A DNA stretch of 64,000 nt from an uncultured Bacilli bacterium (GCA_934725985.1 CAKVCX010000001.1:124001-188000), one strand, 5' to 3'; numbered from the stretch's first letter, positions 33,328 through 41,706 are shown. The notes: generated by a model not told the origin, from the sequence alone. Program-made: numbers and translations.

Positions 33328-34902
33328 TTATTTTGCGGTTTCTATCGCCCTATATTCGCGGATAACCGATACTTTAATTTGCCCTGGATAAGTCATTTCC
33401 TTCTCTATCTTTTCACGCATCTGTTGCGCTAACAAGACAGATTGGGAATCGCTAATCTTTTCTGGCATTACCATTACCCTAATTTCTCTTCCAGATTGCA
33501 TGGCATAAGCTTGTTGAACACCATCAAACCCCTTGGCCAAGGTTTCAAGCTGTTCTATACGCTTCACATAGGTCTCGAGTGTTTCACTTCTTGCGCCAGG
33601 TCTAGCAGCAGATAAAGTGTCCGCAGCAGCAACTAAATAAGAAATGACAAAACGTGCAGGAACATCGCCGTGATGAGATTCTATCGAATTAATGACAACC
33701 TCGGGTTCACCATATTTTTTAGCAAGTTGGGCCCCGAGTTCAACATGGCTTCCTTCTAATTCAAAATCAACGGATTTACCAATATCATGCAGCAAGCCGG
33801 CCCTACGAGCCAAATTTACGTCTAATCCAAGCTCTCCTGCCATAATACCAGTCAAATAAGCTACTTCCATTGAATGCTCGAGCCCATTTTGGCCATAGGA
33901 AGTACGATAATGAAGCCTGCCGATATAAGAAACAAGTTCTTTATTGATTCTAGGCAAGCCTAATTTGAAGCAAGCTTCTTCTCCATATTTTTGAGTAGAT
34001 TCAGCTACTTCCTTTTTGCATTTGGCAGCTACCTCTTCAATTCTTCCAGGTTGAATGCGTCCATCTTTTACCAAATATTCCAAAGTCCTTCTTGCCACTT
34101 CTCTTCTAATTGGATCAAAGCAAGAAACGGTAATTGCTTCAGGAGTATCATCGATTACTAAATCAACTCCTAATTCTTGTTCGAGGACCCTAATATTCCT
34201 TCCTTCTCTTCCAATGATTCTTCCTTTCATTTCATCAGAAGGCAGAGCTACAACAGAAACCGTTCTTTCGGTTGTAACATCTTGAGCATATCTTTGGCAA
34301 GCCATCGTTAATAAATCAACGGCTTTAGCTTCAGCGGTCTCTTTGGCTTCATCTTCGGCATTTTTTATATAAGCTGCTATTTCCATCGACATTTTTGATT
34401 CTACTCTAGCCATGATTTCATCATGGGCTTCTTGAGTAGACATGCCAGCCACTTTTTCTAATTCAGCTAAAATATCATCAATTTTTTGGTCTAAATCAGT
34501 TTGCTTTTTCTTATAAGATTCAATTGATTGATTTAATTGTTCAGCTTTTTTATCTAGGTTATTTTCCTTCTCCAAAAGAGCGGAATCCCTTGCGTCGATA
34601 GTTTGCTCCCTAATAGCAAGTTTTTGTTCTTCGCCGGCAAGTTCCCCTTTTCTTTGTCTAATTTCATTATCGGCTTGTTGTCTTGCATTCAAGATTACTT
34701 GTTTAGCATCAATCTCGGCATTTTTGACAAGATGTTCAGCCTTGACTTTAGCTTCTTTGACGATTTGATCTGCATTTTTAGCAGCATTTTTTGACTTAAA
34801 GGCCAAAAAGAAATAAGAGATACCAAAGGTTAGCAAAGCCGACAAAGCAACGGCACCGGCAATTATGCCAACCCAACCTCCAGTTGAAAGTAAAATGTTC
34901 AT
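33328..34902 (-). CDS. rny: Ribonuclease Y
   Basis: RNase Y is the membrane-anchored endoribonuclease that initiates mRNA decay in Bacilli. The 524-residue protein has an N-terminal membrane segment (about 11-33), a long coiled coil (about 40-190), a KH domain (GRIIGREGRN at 227-236) and an HD domain with HDIGK (372-376). It has the ribosome site AAGGAG. A promoter TTGCTT-16-TAATAT lies at 34971-34998. In Bacillus it is helped by the YlbF-YmcA-YaaT complex, and a YmcA-like domain is fused to MiaB two genes downstream. Confidence 0.96.
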   Translation of the reverse strand: MNILLSTGGWVGIIAGAVALSALLTFGISYFFLAFKSKNAAKNADQIVKEAKVKAEHLVKNAEIDAKQVILNARQQADNEIRQRKGELAGEEQKLAIREQTIDARDSALLEKENNLDKKAEQLNQSIESYKKKQTDLDQKIDDILAELEKVAGMSTQEAHDEIMARVESKMSMEIAAYIKNAEDEAKETAEAKAVDLLTMACQRYAQDVTTERTVSVVALPSDEMKGRIIGREGRNIRVLEQELGVDLVIDDTPEAITVSCFDPIRREVARRTLEYLVKDGRIQPGRIEEVAAKCKKEVAESTQKYGEEACFKLGLPRINKELVSYIGRLHYRTSYGQNGLEHSMEVAYLTGIMAGELGLDVNLARRAGLLHDIGKSVDFELEGSHVELGAQLAKKYGEPEVVINSIESHHGDVPARFVISYLVAAADTLSAARPGARSETLETYVKRIEQLETLAKGFDGVQQAYAMQSGREIRVMVMPEKISDSQSVLLAQQMREKIEKEMTYPGQIKVSVIREYRAIETAK

Positions 34903-34970
34903 TTAAAACTCCTTACGACCAAAACGAGCATGACTACCTCACATAAGTAAAATCATAAAAAATTAATGAA

Positions 34971-34998
34971 ATATTATATATCCTTAATATATAAGCAA
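34971..34998 (-). promoter_or_regulatory. Promoter of the rny operon
   Basis: On the minus strand TTGCTT (34993-34998), 16 nt and TAATAT (34971-34976). The leader to the rny ATG would be about 60 nt. Confidence 0.5.
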
Positions 34999-35112
34999 AT
35001 TACAAGTAAGGTACGTACTCGCGGTACAACACTATTTTAACGCTTGAAATATGTTTTTGTGTAGAGCAACTTTTAAACTAGCCTAATTATTTTTTTGATA
35101 TTTCTTTTCAAA

Positions 35113-35138
35113 AGAAAAAAAGATGGAAGACATCCATC
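35113..35138 (-). terminator. Terminator of recA
   Basis: On the minus strand GATGGA-TGTCT-TCCATC is followed by seven T, just past the recA stop. Confidence 0.9.
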
Positions 35139-35140
35139 CT

Positions 35141-36148
35141 TTATTCTTGCTGTGGTTTAATTTTTTCTCTTATTTTTTCTTCTAGATTTTTTGCTAATTC
35201 CGAATGCTCTTTTAAGTAAGTTTTTGAAGCCTCTCTGCCATTGCCAATCTTATTCCCATCAAGTTCATACCAATTGCCTGATTTTTTAACTAAGCCTAGC
35301 TCTTCCCCTAAATCTAAAATCTCGCCATATTTAGAAATACCTTGGCCAAAAATCAAATCAACCGTACATGATTTAAATGGAGGGGCAACCTTATTTTTGA
35401 CAATCTTAATTTTGACTGAGTTACCGACAATATCAGCACCACTTTTTATAGCTTCGGCACGTCTAATGTCGACTCTAATGGAAGCGTAGAATTTTAAAGC
35501 ACGCCCACCAGTCGTCGTCTCTGGATTGCCATAAACCACACCAACCTTTTCACGAAGTTGGTTAATAAATATAACAACTGTTCCGGTTTTATTTAAAATA
35601 CCGGCAATTTTTCTCATGCCTTTAGACATAAGCCTTGCTTGCAAACCGACTTGATTATCAGACATAACTCCATCAAGTTCAGCTTGTGGTACTAAAGCTG
35701 CAACAGAATCAACTACGATTATATCTATGGCGCCAGATTGGGCTAACATTTCACAAATTTCTAGAGCTTGCTCGCCTGAATCCGGCTGAGAAAGTATTAA
35801 ATCATCAATATCGACGCCGAGTTTAGAAGCATATTCAGGGTCTATGGCATGTTCGGCATCAATAAATGCCGCGCGTCCACCTTTTAATTGGGCTTGAGCA
35901 ATGGCTTCAAGAGCAAAAGTCGTCTTGCCGCTAGATTCAGGACCATATATTTCAATAATTCTTCCCTTTGGGTATCCGCCTACACCAAGTGCTTGGTCTA
36001 ATAAAATCGAACCAGTTGGGATAACATCGACATCGACATGCGGCCTTTCGCCTAAACGCATTACCGAACCTTTTCCGTAAGTTTTTTCGATAACCTTTAA
36101 TGCATCTTCCAATGCTTTTTCTTTAGTATTTTCATTCATATTTGCCAT
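35141..36148 (-). CDS. recA: Recombinase RecA
   Basis: RecA forms the strand-exchange filament and triggers LexA cleavage. The 335-residue protein has the Walker A motif GPESSGKTT (about 69-77), the MRLGERP opening, the ATP cap and the L2 loop region (NPETTTGGRALKFYAS). It has the ribosome site AAGGAGA. No LexA box of the Bacillus type is obvious upstream. It lies 54 nt after cinA on the same strand. RecX, its modulator, is at 59988-60800. Confidence 0.97.
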   Translation of the reverse strand: MANMNENTKEKALEDALKVIEKTYGKGSVMRLGERPHVDVDVIPTGSILLDQALGVGGYPKGRIIEIYGPESSGKTTFALEAIAQAQLKGGRAAFIDAEHAIDPEYASKLGVDIDDLILSQPDSGEQALEICEMLAQSGAIDIIVVDSVAALVPQAELDGVMSDNQVGLQARLMSKGMRKIAGILNKTGTVVIFINQLREKVGVVYGNPETTTGGRALKFYASIRVDIRRAEAIKSGADIVGNSVKIKIVKNKVAPPFKSCTVDLIFGQGISKYGEILDLGEELGLVKKSGNWYELDGNKIGNGREASKTYLKEHSELAKNLEEKIREKIKPQQE

Positions 36149-36202
36149 TTAGAATTTCTCCTTGCAGTATATAGTTGCCCATAAATTAAGAAAAAGGCTC
36201 AC

Positions 36203-36673
36203 TTAATTATTTAAAACGCTTAAAGCAAAACTAGCCATTGACTCAACTACTCCGCTTCTAATGGAATTTCTATCCCCGTCTATATGAAGAGGGATCGTCC
36301 AAACGGAATTTTTATAGCAAATGGCCAAAAAAACATCTCCTACTTTTTTTCCACCAGGTTCTACACTAGGCCCGGCATTACCAGTACAAGATAAACAAAT
36401 ATCTACATTTAGCCTTTTTAATCCCCCAACAGCCATTTCAGAAGCTACTTGGCTAGATACAACTCCATATTTATCTATAGTTTCTTTTTTTACAGAAGCT
36501 AAAATTTCTTTTTCTTCCGGCCAATAAGTTACTAGCGATCCTTTAAAGGCCTTGCTTGCGCCGGCAATAGAACAAAAAGAAGAAGCAAATAAACCAGCAG
36601 TAAGTGATTCAACGGTTCCAATGGTTAGGTTTTTCTCAACAAGCCTATTCAAAAGTTGCTCTAATCTAGTCAT
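36203..36673 (-). CDS. cinA: CinA-family C-terminal domain protein (nicotinamide-nucleotide amidase)
   Basis: The 156-residue protein is only the C-terminal CinA domain (PncC-type NMN deamidase), with TVESLTAGLFAS (about 19-30), GSLVTYWPEEK and CTGNAGP motifs. The N-terminal CinA domain of the roughly 410-residue full form is absent; this short form is common. It overlaps the pgsA stop by 4 nt and precedes recA, the order found in Bacillus. Confidence 0.9.
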   Translation of the reverse strand: MTRLEQLLNRLVEKNLTIGTVESLTAGLFASSFCSIAGASKAFKGSLVTYWPEEKEILASVKKETIDKYGVVSSQVASEMAVGGLKRLNVDICLSCTGNAGPSVEPGGKKVGDVFLAICYKNSVWTIPLHIDGDRNSIRSGVVESMASFALSVLNN

Positions 36674-37311
36674 TCCGCTTTCTCCTTCTTTTCCTTTAAA
36701 ACATTTTTATTTTGTAAAACATATATTATTCCAGAAAGCAAAGACAATAATGTTGCTATATAAACTAAAATAGAGGAAATATTTAAATAACTAGGCCAAG
36801 ATGCATCAAAATAGTAGAAGGGCCAGCCATTTAAAAGAACAACCGGAATAGCAATCATTTGGGCAACAGTCTTCGCTTTGCCAAAGATATTAGCGGCAAT
36901 GACTTCATTCTTTTTGGCAGCGACAAACCTTAACCCATCGACCACCAAGTCCCTGATAACCATTAAAATGACACAAAACGCAGGAACAAAGCAATTTTGA
37001 TTAGGAGCGAAACTCCAAGGGAAAATTAAAAAAATAAGGAGTCCATTCACTAGCATCTTATCGGCAATTGGATCTAAGAATTTTCCTAAATCTGTCACTT
37101 GTTTCCATTTTCTTGCTAAATACCCATCCAAAAAATCAGTCAAGGAAGCAACAATAAAAACCAGGCAAGCAATTAGATATACTAAATTTATTTGGCTAGA
37201 ACCAATTAAGGGAGAAGTAAAATCAGGAATTAAAGAGCAAACAAACAAACCAACTAGTAGCAACGCTACCAAAGCAATTCTATTAACTGTAATTTTTGTG
37301 GGAATGTTCAT
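36670..37311 (-). CDS. pgsA: Phosphatidylglycerophosphate synthase PgsA
   Basis: PgsA makes phosphatidylglycerophosphate from CDP-diacylglycerol and glycerol 3-phosphate; PG is the lipid donor for Lgt. The 213-residue membrane protein has the CDP-alcohol phosphotransferase motif DG-x2-AR-x8-G-x3-D-x3-D (about 63-88, DGYLARKWKQVTDLGKFLDP). It has the ribosome site AAGGAAAG. It begins only 24 nt after the rnpB RNA, with no terminator between, so it may be read from the gpsB/rnpB promoter. Confidence 0.95.
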   Translation of the reverse strand: MNIPTKITVNRIALVALLLVGLFVCSLIPDFTSPLIGSSQINLVYLIACLVFIVASLTDFLDGYLARKWKQVTDLGKFLDPIADKMLVNGLLIFLIFPWSFAPNQNCFVPAFCVILMVIRDLVVDGLRFVAAKKNEVIAANIFGKAKTVAQMIAIPVVLLNGWPFYYFDASWPSYLNISSILVYIATLLSLLSGIIYVLQNKNVLKEKKEKAE

Positions 37312-37335
37312 ATGCTTTCCTTCTTTTAAATGAGT

Positions 37336-37664
37336 ATCCGACCCTATAAGCCATGTTTTGTCTAGGGCGACAATTTATCTCAGCAATGCTGGCTTCATTG
37401 ACTTCTTATTAATCTTTGAAGCTTCCCCTACCAAATTTGGGTTTCTCGCTTGTGGGGTTTACCGCGTTTCATCTTAATGTCACCATTAAGCTCGTCTCTG
37501 TGGCACCTTAGGAAGGTAATTCTACTTGAGATTTCCCTTCGCCGTTACGTGCTCCCACGTACCTGAGATTATTTTTTATCTCAGCACAAACACTACCATC
37601 ATCACAGATGGTGCGAGCATGGACTTTCCTCTACTTTAATAAGCAGCAGTCGCCTGGGCCGGAT
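37336..37664 (-). ncRNA. rnpB: RNase P RNA, B-type
   Basis: The catalytic RNA of RNase P matures tRNA 5' ends. The minus strand shows the conserved 5' block GAGGAAAGTCC, the central AAACGCGGTAAACCCC, the GAGAAACCCAAATTTGGTAGGGGAA block of Bacillus-type RNA and the 3' ACAAAACATGGCTTA. Helix P1 pairs ATCCGGCCC at the 5' end with GGGTCGGAT at the 3' end, which sets the limits. The 5' edge of P1 overlaps the gpsB stop codon. Confidence 0.95.
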
Positions 37665-38026
37665 TATATTTTGGTTGGATCAACGCCTCTTTTATACAAT
37701 TCATTCTCAAGTCTAGAAATCCTAGAAAGCAAGTCAATATTACTTGAACTTACCGAGTCAGAATCCTTTATTCCTGAAAGACGCGATGCCATTTTGGCGT
37801 TTTCAACTTCTATTTTTTGTACATATTCTTTGTTTTTTCTAAGTTGGGTTTCTAATTCGACGATATATTTCTTACTTTCAAGAAAATATCTTTCAAAGGC
37901 CTTGTAATCCAAAATAATTTGGTCTAGAAACTCATCAACTTCACTAGGATCGTACCCATTGCCATTTGGCTGAAATGTTTTATTTAATATTTTGGCCGCG
38001 TTTAGGCTAATGCTATTGTCATCCAT
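37664..38026 (-). CDS. gpsB: GpsB/DivIVA-domain cell division protein
   Basis: GpsB links division and peptidoglycan synthesis. The 120-residue protein has the DivIVA N-terminal domain (about 10-60: NKTFQPNGNGYDPSEVDEF), then coiled coil and a short C-terminal helix, at the usual GpsB size. The gpsB-rnpB order is that of Bacillus. It has the ribosome site AAAGGAG and a promoter TTGATA-17-TATAAT whose -10 sits within a perfect 19-nt dyad. It is divergent from the exonuclease gene. Confidence 0.88.
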   Translation of the reverse strand: MDDNSISLNAAKILNKTFQPNGNGYDPSEVDEFLDQIILDYKAFERYFLESKKYIVELETQLRKNKEYVQKIEVENAKMASRLSGIKDSDSVSSSNIDLLSRISRLENELYKRGVDPTKI

Positions 38027-38042
38027 TGAAAACTCCTTTTCG

Positions 38043-38071
38043 ATTATATCGAAAAAGACTCAATCTATCAA
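38043..38071 (-). promoter_or_regulatory. gpsB promoter with dyad over the -10
   Basis: On the minus strand TTGATA (38066-38071), 17 nt and TATAAT (38043-38048). The dyad TTTTCGATTATATCGAAAA covers the -10 box and could be an operator. Confidence 0.65.
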
Positions 38072-38088
38072 TATTAACTAAGATTTAC

Positions 38089-38100
38089 TATAATCGTAAT
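38089..38100 (+). promoter_or_regulatory. -10 box predicting a leaderless exonuclease mRNA
   Basis: TATAAT at 38089-38094 and six bases (CGTAAT) run straight into the GTG start. No Shine-Dalgarno sequence is present. The -35 box is weak. Confidence 0.6.
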
Positions 38101-38826
38101 GTGAAAGATTTAAAAAATATACTCAAAAAAAGAAAAGTAGTTGCCTTTCTAGATTTAGAAGGCACCCAAACAAGCCATGAAATAATAGAAATCGGCTTAA
38201 TTAAAGTCAGTTTAAAAGAAGACTTATCAATAAAAAAAGAATATAAAGGGCTCAAGTTATTTGTTTTGCCCAAAAAGAAAATAGGAAACGTAGTTACTTC
38301 ATTAACGGGGCTCACCGATAATTATGTAAAAAAAGAAGGCATTCCTTTTAAAAACGCTCTAATCCAAATAAAAAAATATATGGGTTCAGATTATGAAAAA
38401 AGCCTCTTTTTTACATATGGGAACCAAGACGGGGTAATGTTTATTAAATCCTATGACGAAAATAAAGATGCATCATTTATAGATGCTAGGTTTATGGCTA
38501 GTCATTGCTATGATTTGTCTAAATTTTTTTCTATTTATTTTTCTGGAAAAGATGGCAATCCAATCTCGCTAGAAAAACTCGCTAACTCTTTAAAAGTTAA
38601 ATATAGAGGCAATGCCCATGATGCCTTAATAGACGCCTATGCACTTTTAGACGTTTATAAAGCATATCTAGAAAAGAAAGATCTTGTAGCCGATAACTAT
38701 AGACAATCTTTGTCAAATAAGAATTCATTCCCTAAATGCATAAAAAAAGTAATCCAAGATTTAAACAATGATAAAACCGTGACATTACAACAGTTCAAAA
38801 AATATATAGAAGAGGAATTAAAATGA
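38101..38826 (+). CDS. DEDDh-type 3'-5' exonuclease
   Basis: The 241-residue protein has the exonuclease motif I DLEGT (D18, E20), a later Asp and the final NAHDALIDAYALLDVY (H and D), typical of DEDDh exonucleases such as DNA polymerase epsilon-like or KapD proteins. The substrate (RNA or DNA) is open. I start at GTG 38101, because TATAAT ends 6 nt before it, which puts the transcript start at the GTG itself; an upstream in-frame ATG at 38026 would lie before the promoter. It overlaps recU by 4 nt. Confidence 0.8.
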   Translation: MKDLKNILKKRKVVAFLDLEGTQTSHEIIEIGLIKVSLKEDLSIKKEYKGLKLFVLPKKKIGNVVTSLTGLTDNYVKKEGIPFKNALIQIKKYMGSDYEKSLFFTYGNQDGVMFIKSYDENKDASFIDARFMASHCYDLSKFFSIYFSGKDGNPISLEKLANSLKVKYRGNAHDALIDAYALLDVYKAYLEKKDLVADNYRQSLSNKNSFPKCIKKVIQDLNNDKTVTLQQFKKYIEEELK

Positions 38827-39425
38827 GCGAAATAAATTACCCAAAAGGTTCCCTTCATCCTCTTCCTAATCTTAGAATAAAGAAAAAAGAAAAAAGAAAG
38901 CTAAATCTAAAAGTAGCCCCTGGCAATAGAGGAATTGACTTTGAAGAAGCCATAAACCAAAGCAATGACTATTATAAAGAAAAAGGCCTATGTTTAATTA
39001 CAAAAAGGCCGACACCTATAAAAATAGTAAAAGTTGATTACAGCCATGGAGCAAAAATAACAGAAGCTTTCTTTCAATGCCAATCTACAACCGATTATAA
39101 TGGAGTTTGTCAAGGACGTTACATTGATTTTGAAGTTAAAAGCACTAGAAGCAAAACTTCATTTCCTTTAGCAAATATACCACCTCAGCAAATTGAGCAC
39201 CTAAAAAATGTGCTTTCCCAAAAAGGAATTGCCTTCTTTTTAATTAATTTTCATTGCCTGAATAAAACCTATCTATTGGAAGCAAAATATGTCATAGAGT
39301 TCTATACGAATAAGCCTCGTTCCTCCATTCCTTTATTAAAAATAGAAGAGCATGGTTATTTAGTAAAAGAAGGTTATCGCCCCAGGTTTGACTATTTATC
39401 AATAGTTAAAGAGCATTTGCTTTAA
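38823..39425 (+). CDS. recU: Holliday junction resolvase RecU
   Basis: RecU cuts Holliday junctions in Firmicutes and modulates RecA. The 200-residue protein has the GNRGIDFEEAIN opening, the catalytic block QGRYIDFEVKSTRSKTSFPL (about 99-118, with D, E and K) and the IPPQQIEHL helix. It has the ribosome site AGAGGA. It overlaps the exonuclease by 4 nt. It converges with nth with a 20-nt overlap of coding ends. In Bacillus, recU lies near dnaD and nth as here. Confidence 0.95.
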   Translation: MSEINYPKGSLHPLPNLRIKKKEKRKLNLKVAPGNRGIDFEEAINQSNDYYKEKGLCLITKRPTPIKIVKVDYSHGAKITEAFFQCQSTTDYNGVCQGRYIDFEVKSTRSKTSFPLANIPPQQIEHLKNVLSQKGIAFFLINFHCLNKTYLLEAKYVIEFYTNKPRSSIPLLKIEEHGYLVKEGYRPRFDYLSIVKEHLL

Positions 39426-40038
39426 AGGTGCATAATTCTTTAAAAGGGCATTCTCCGCATTTTGGTTTTCTTGCTAAGCAAATAGTTCGACCGTGTTCAA
39501 TTAGTTGATGATGCAATGAAACCCATCTATCCTTTGCAAATGCTTTTTTACCTTTATCCATTATTGTTTCAATAGAATCGCCTTCCTTGGCTATACCAAG
39601 CCTAATCAACACTCTTTTACAATGCGTATCAATTGGAAACGAAGGAATATTAAATGACTCGGCTAAAACAACGGAAGCAGTTTTAATCCCTACTCCAGGC
39701 AAACTAATTAAATCTTTCAATGAAGAAGGTACCTTTCCATCGAATCTAGAAACAATTTCTTGACTTAGTTGAATTAGATTTTTGGCTTTATTTTTATATA
39801 AACCTAATCGCTTAATGCAATTTTTAACATCTTCGTAATCGGCTTTTGAAAGCTCATAGGCATCTTTATACTTTAAAAATAATGAAGGCGTGAGTAAATT
39901 AACGGCCTTATCATTTGTTTGAGCAGACAAGCAAGTCGCGACTAAACATTGAAATGGATTAACAAAATTTAAAGTGCATCTAGCGTTAGGATAATTTAAG
40001 GCAAAAATATTTTGAATAACCTTATTTCGCTTAGTCAT
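39406..40038 (-). CDS. nth: Endonuclease III
   Basis: Nth removes oxidised pyrimidines. The 210-residue protein has the helix-hairpin-helix LPGVGIKTA (catalytic Lys, about 113-121), the catalytic Asp in PIDTHCKR, and the [4Fe-4S] motif C-x6-C-x2-C-x5-C near the C-terminus (about 187-203). It overlaps the dnaD stop by 8 nt and has no clear ribosome site, so translation is probably coupled. The cluster probably comes from the Suf system in this window. Confidence 0.95.
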   Translation of the reverse strand: MTKRNKVIQNIFALNYPNARCTLNFVNPFQCLVATCLSAQTNDKAVNLLTPSLFLKYKDAYELSKADYEDVKNCIKRLGLYKNKAKNLIQLSQEIVSRFDGKVPSSLKDLISLPGVGIKTASVVLAESFNIPSFPIDTHCKRVLIRLGIAKEGDSIETIMDKGKKAFAKDRWVSLHHQLIEHGRTICLARKPKCGECPFKELCTFKANAL

Positions 40039-40690
40039 CTTTAACCCATTTGGTCTTAGCTATTTCAATTGTTTCTTCTATGTCTTTATCCCAAGAGGAG
40101 CTTATAGAAGACCTACCTTCTTTTTCAATGTCAACTTTTCGCTTATAAGTTCTTAGTTCCTTATCGATGGCTTTAAAAGATTTCTTGCCTTGGCTTAAAG
40201 TAAATTCTAATGCCCCCTTTATATCTTCAATAGAAAAATTTGAATCCAGCCAAGATGATAAAGTAGATAATTCAAGCGGAGATAAAGTTCTATTTAATCT
40301 CGATTCAAAATAAGAGGACAAATTAGAGAGGGCATCAGCTCTTTTGGCTGAATATAAATTAGCCCTTTCCTTGCTCATATCCATTTCAAATAACTTATAT
40401 AACTTCTTTTTTAGTGGTTCTAAAGAAGTCTTAATCTTTCCATTCACTTCATCGTAAGAAAGGAACTCTCTAGAAAAAGAAGAAGCTAAAGAGGCATCGA
40501 TTTCCTCAATCTTGTAATTCATTTTTAAGGAAAGCAAATCAGCTGTAATAATGTCATTCCCTTGCAAAATCAAATGGTCGGTCATCAAAAGAATTGCTAA
40601 ATCCTTTTCGGAAATGCCTAATTTTTTATATTGCTCTAGAAGCAAATAACGGAAATCAACGGCCACCATATTATTGTTAGAGTAAGACAT
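40031..40690 (-). CDS. dnaD: DnaD-type replication initiation protein
   Basis: DnaD helps load the helicase at oriC and at restart sites. The 219-residue protein has the N-terminal winged-helix domain (about 8-110) and the C-terminal DnaB_2/DnaD domain (about 125-195) with the LSPLELSTLSSWL and FTLSQGKKSFKAIDKEL segments. The ribosome site AAAGGAAA precedes the ATG. It overlaps the CCA-like gene upstream and nth downstream. Confidence 0.85.
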   Translation of the reverse strand: MSYSNNNMVAVDFRYLLLEQYKKLGISEKDLAILLMTDHLILQGNDIITADLLSLKMNYKIEEIDASLASSFSREFLSYDEVNGKIKTSLEPLKKKLYKLFEMDMSKERANLYSAKRADALSNLSSYFESRLNRTLSPLELSTLSSWLDSNFSIEDIKGALEFTLSQGKKSFKAIDKELRTYKRKVDIEKEGRSSISSSWDKDIEETIEIAKTKWVKDD

Positions 40691-41291
40691 CGAACTTTTT
40701 CCTTTCCATTTCTACTTTTCTAGGGTTTAAATTATCAAGCAAAAACGATAAAGAATAAATAGCCTCTTTACTTTTTTTCTCGATTTTGAAATTTAATTTT
40801 TTAGCAAATCTTTCTCCCCTTATTATCCTTAATGGATCTTCTTTTACTCTTTCAATAGGATTACCTATAAAACGCAGAACCCTTTTTCTTAAATCAAGGA
40901 TTCCAGAAAAATAATCAAAGACATGACCGCGTTTATCTATATAAATCGCATTGATTGTAAAATCTCTTCTTTTCGAATCTAATTCCATTGATTTGGTGAA
41001 CAGTACTTTAGAAGGATGACGGTGATCTAAATAATTCCTTTCAATTCTAAAAGTGGCTATATCAATATGTTTCCCTTGATGCTTTATTTTAATAATTCCA
41101 TAAGAAGAAAAAGAATAGTCTCCTTCTTTTAAAAACTTTTTTTCTTGCTCAGGAGTGGCATCTGTAGCAAAGTCAAAATCGCTTATTTCTTTTCCAAGAA
41201 GAAAATCTCTGCTAGTCCCTCCAACCATATATAAAGAAAAACCATTTTCTTCATATAATTTTGCTAATTGTAAAAAAATTTCAGGAAGCAT
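40677..41291 (-). CDS. CCA tRNA nucleotidyltransferase, head and neck only
   Basis: CCA-adding enzymes repair or build tRNA 3' ends. The 204-residue protein has motif A (GGTSRDFLLGKEISDFDFAT, about 23-42, with DxD), motif B (RRDFTINAI) and motif D (EDPLRIIRGERF, where RILRAxRF is usual). It stops at the end of the neck; the body and tail domains (another 180-200 residues) are missing, and dnaD begins there. The start is the ATG at 41289-41291; TATTAT ends 6 nt before it and there is no ribosome site, so the mRNA is probably leaderless. All six tRNAs here encode CCA. Confidence 0.75.
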   Translation of the reverse strand: MLPEIFLQLAKLYEENGFSLYMVGGTSRDFLLGKEISDFDFATDATPEQEKKFLKEGDYSFSSYGIIKIKHQGKHIDIATFRIERNYLDHRHPSKVLFTKSMELDSKRRDFTINAIYIDKRGHVFDYFSGILDLRKRVLRFIGNPIERVKEDPLRIIRGERFAKKLNFKIEKKSKEAIYSLSFLLDNLNPRKVEMERKKFDVLL

Positions 41292-41297
41292 ATCAAT

Positions 41298-41306
41298 ATA
41301 ATAACA
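41298..41306 (-). promoter_or_regulatory. Extended -10 box of the CCA-like gene
   Basis: On the minus strand TGTTATTAT (extended -10 form) ends 6 nt before the ATG at 41291, so transcription would start on the start codon. Confidence 0.55.
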
Positions 41307-41323
41307 TTTCAGGAAAAAGACGT

Positions 41324-41348
41324 TAAAAAAAGCCTCAATTAAGAGGCC
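41324..41348 (-). terminator. Terminator of the HU gene
   Basis: On the minus strand GCCTC-TTAATT-GAGGC is followed by seven T, just after the HU stop. Confidence 0.85.
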
Positions 41349-41367
41349 AAACCAATTAAAAAATTTC

Positions 41368-41640
41368 TTAGTTAAGTTTTTCTTTAAGGGTTTTAGAAGG
41401 TTTGAAAGCAACGGTGTTAGAAGCGGCAATTTCAATCTTTTCCTTGGTGGATGGATTGGTGCCAACACGGGCGGCTCTTTCCTTCTTTTCGAAAATACCG
41501 AAGCCAGAAAGTTTGACGGCTTCACCTTTTAAAAGGGTTTCTTCGACGGTGGCTAATGCCTTTTCGATGACAGCTTCGGCATCACGATGGGATACTTCAG
41601 CTTTTTCAGCGACAGCGGCAATTAATTCAGCTTTGTTCAT
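41368..41640 (-). CDS. hup: DNA-binding protein HU
   Basis: HU is the abundant nucleoid protein. The 90-residue protein matches family length and shows MNKAELIAAVA at the start, GFGIFEKKERAARVGTNP (the beta arm, about 46-63) and the final VAFKPSKTLKEKLN. I start at 41640, where AAGGAGG precedes the ATG; the longer in-frame reading up to 41706 overlaps the promoter. A promoter with an inverted repeat over its -10 lies upstream. It follows der in the cmk-der-HU region, as in Bacillus. Confidence 0.96.
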   Translation of the reverse strand: MNKAELIAAVAEKAEVSHRDAEAVIEKALATVEETLLKGEAVKLSGFGIFEKKERAARVGTNPSTKEKIEIAASNTVAFKPSKTLKEKLN

Positions 41641-41664
41641 GGATTTTAATCCTCCTTGTGCTGT

Positions 41665-41706
41665 GTTTGTTAGAAACAAACTACCATTTGAAAATGTTCT
41701 TTGCAA
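41665..41706 (-). promoter_or_regulatory. HU promoter and inverted repeat
   Basis: On the minus strand TTGCAA (41701-41706), 17 nt and TAGTTT (41678-41683) with an extended TGG. The perfect repeat GTTTGTT-AGA-AACAAAC (41665-41681) overlaps the end of the -10 and could be an operator or a 5'-end stem. Confidence 0.65.

Noticed and set aside
37663..37668. TATAAT overlapping the gpsB stop as the rnpB promoter
   Set aside because: No -35 fits at 16-18 nt, and the P1 helix begins at or inside this box, so the start must be farther upstream or by processing.
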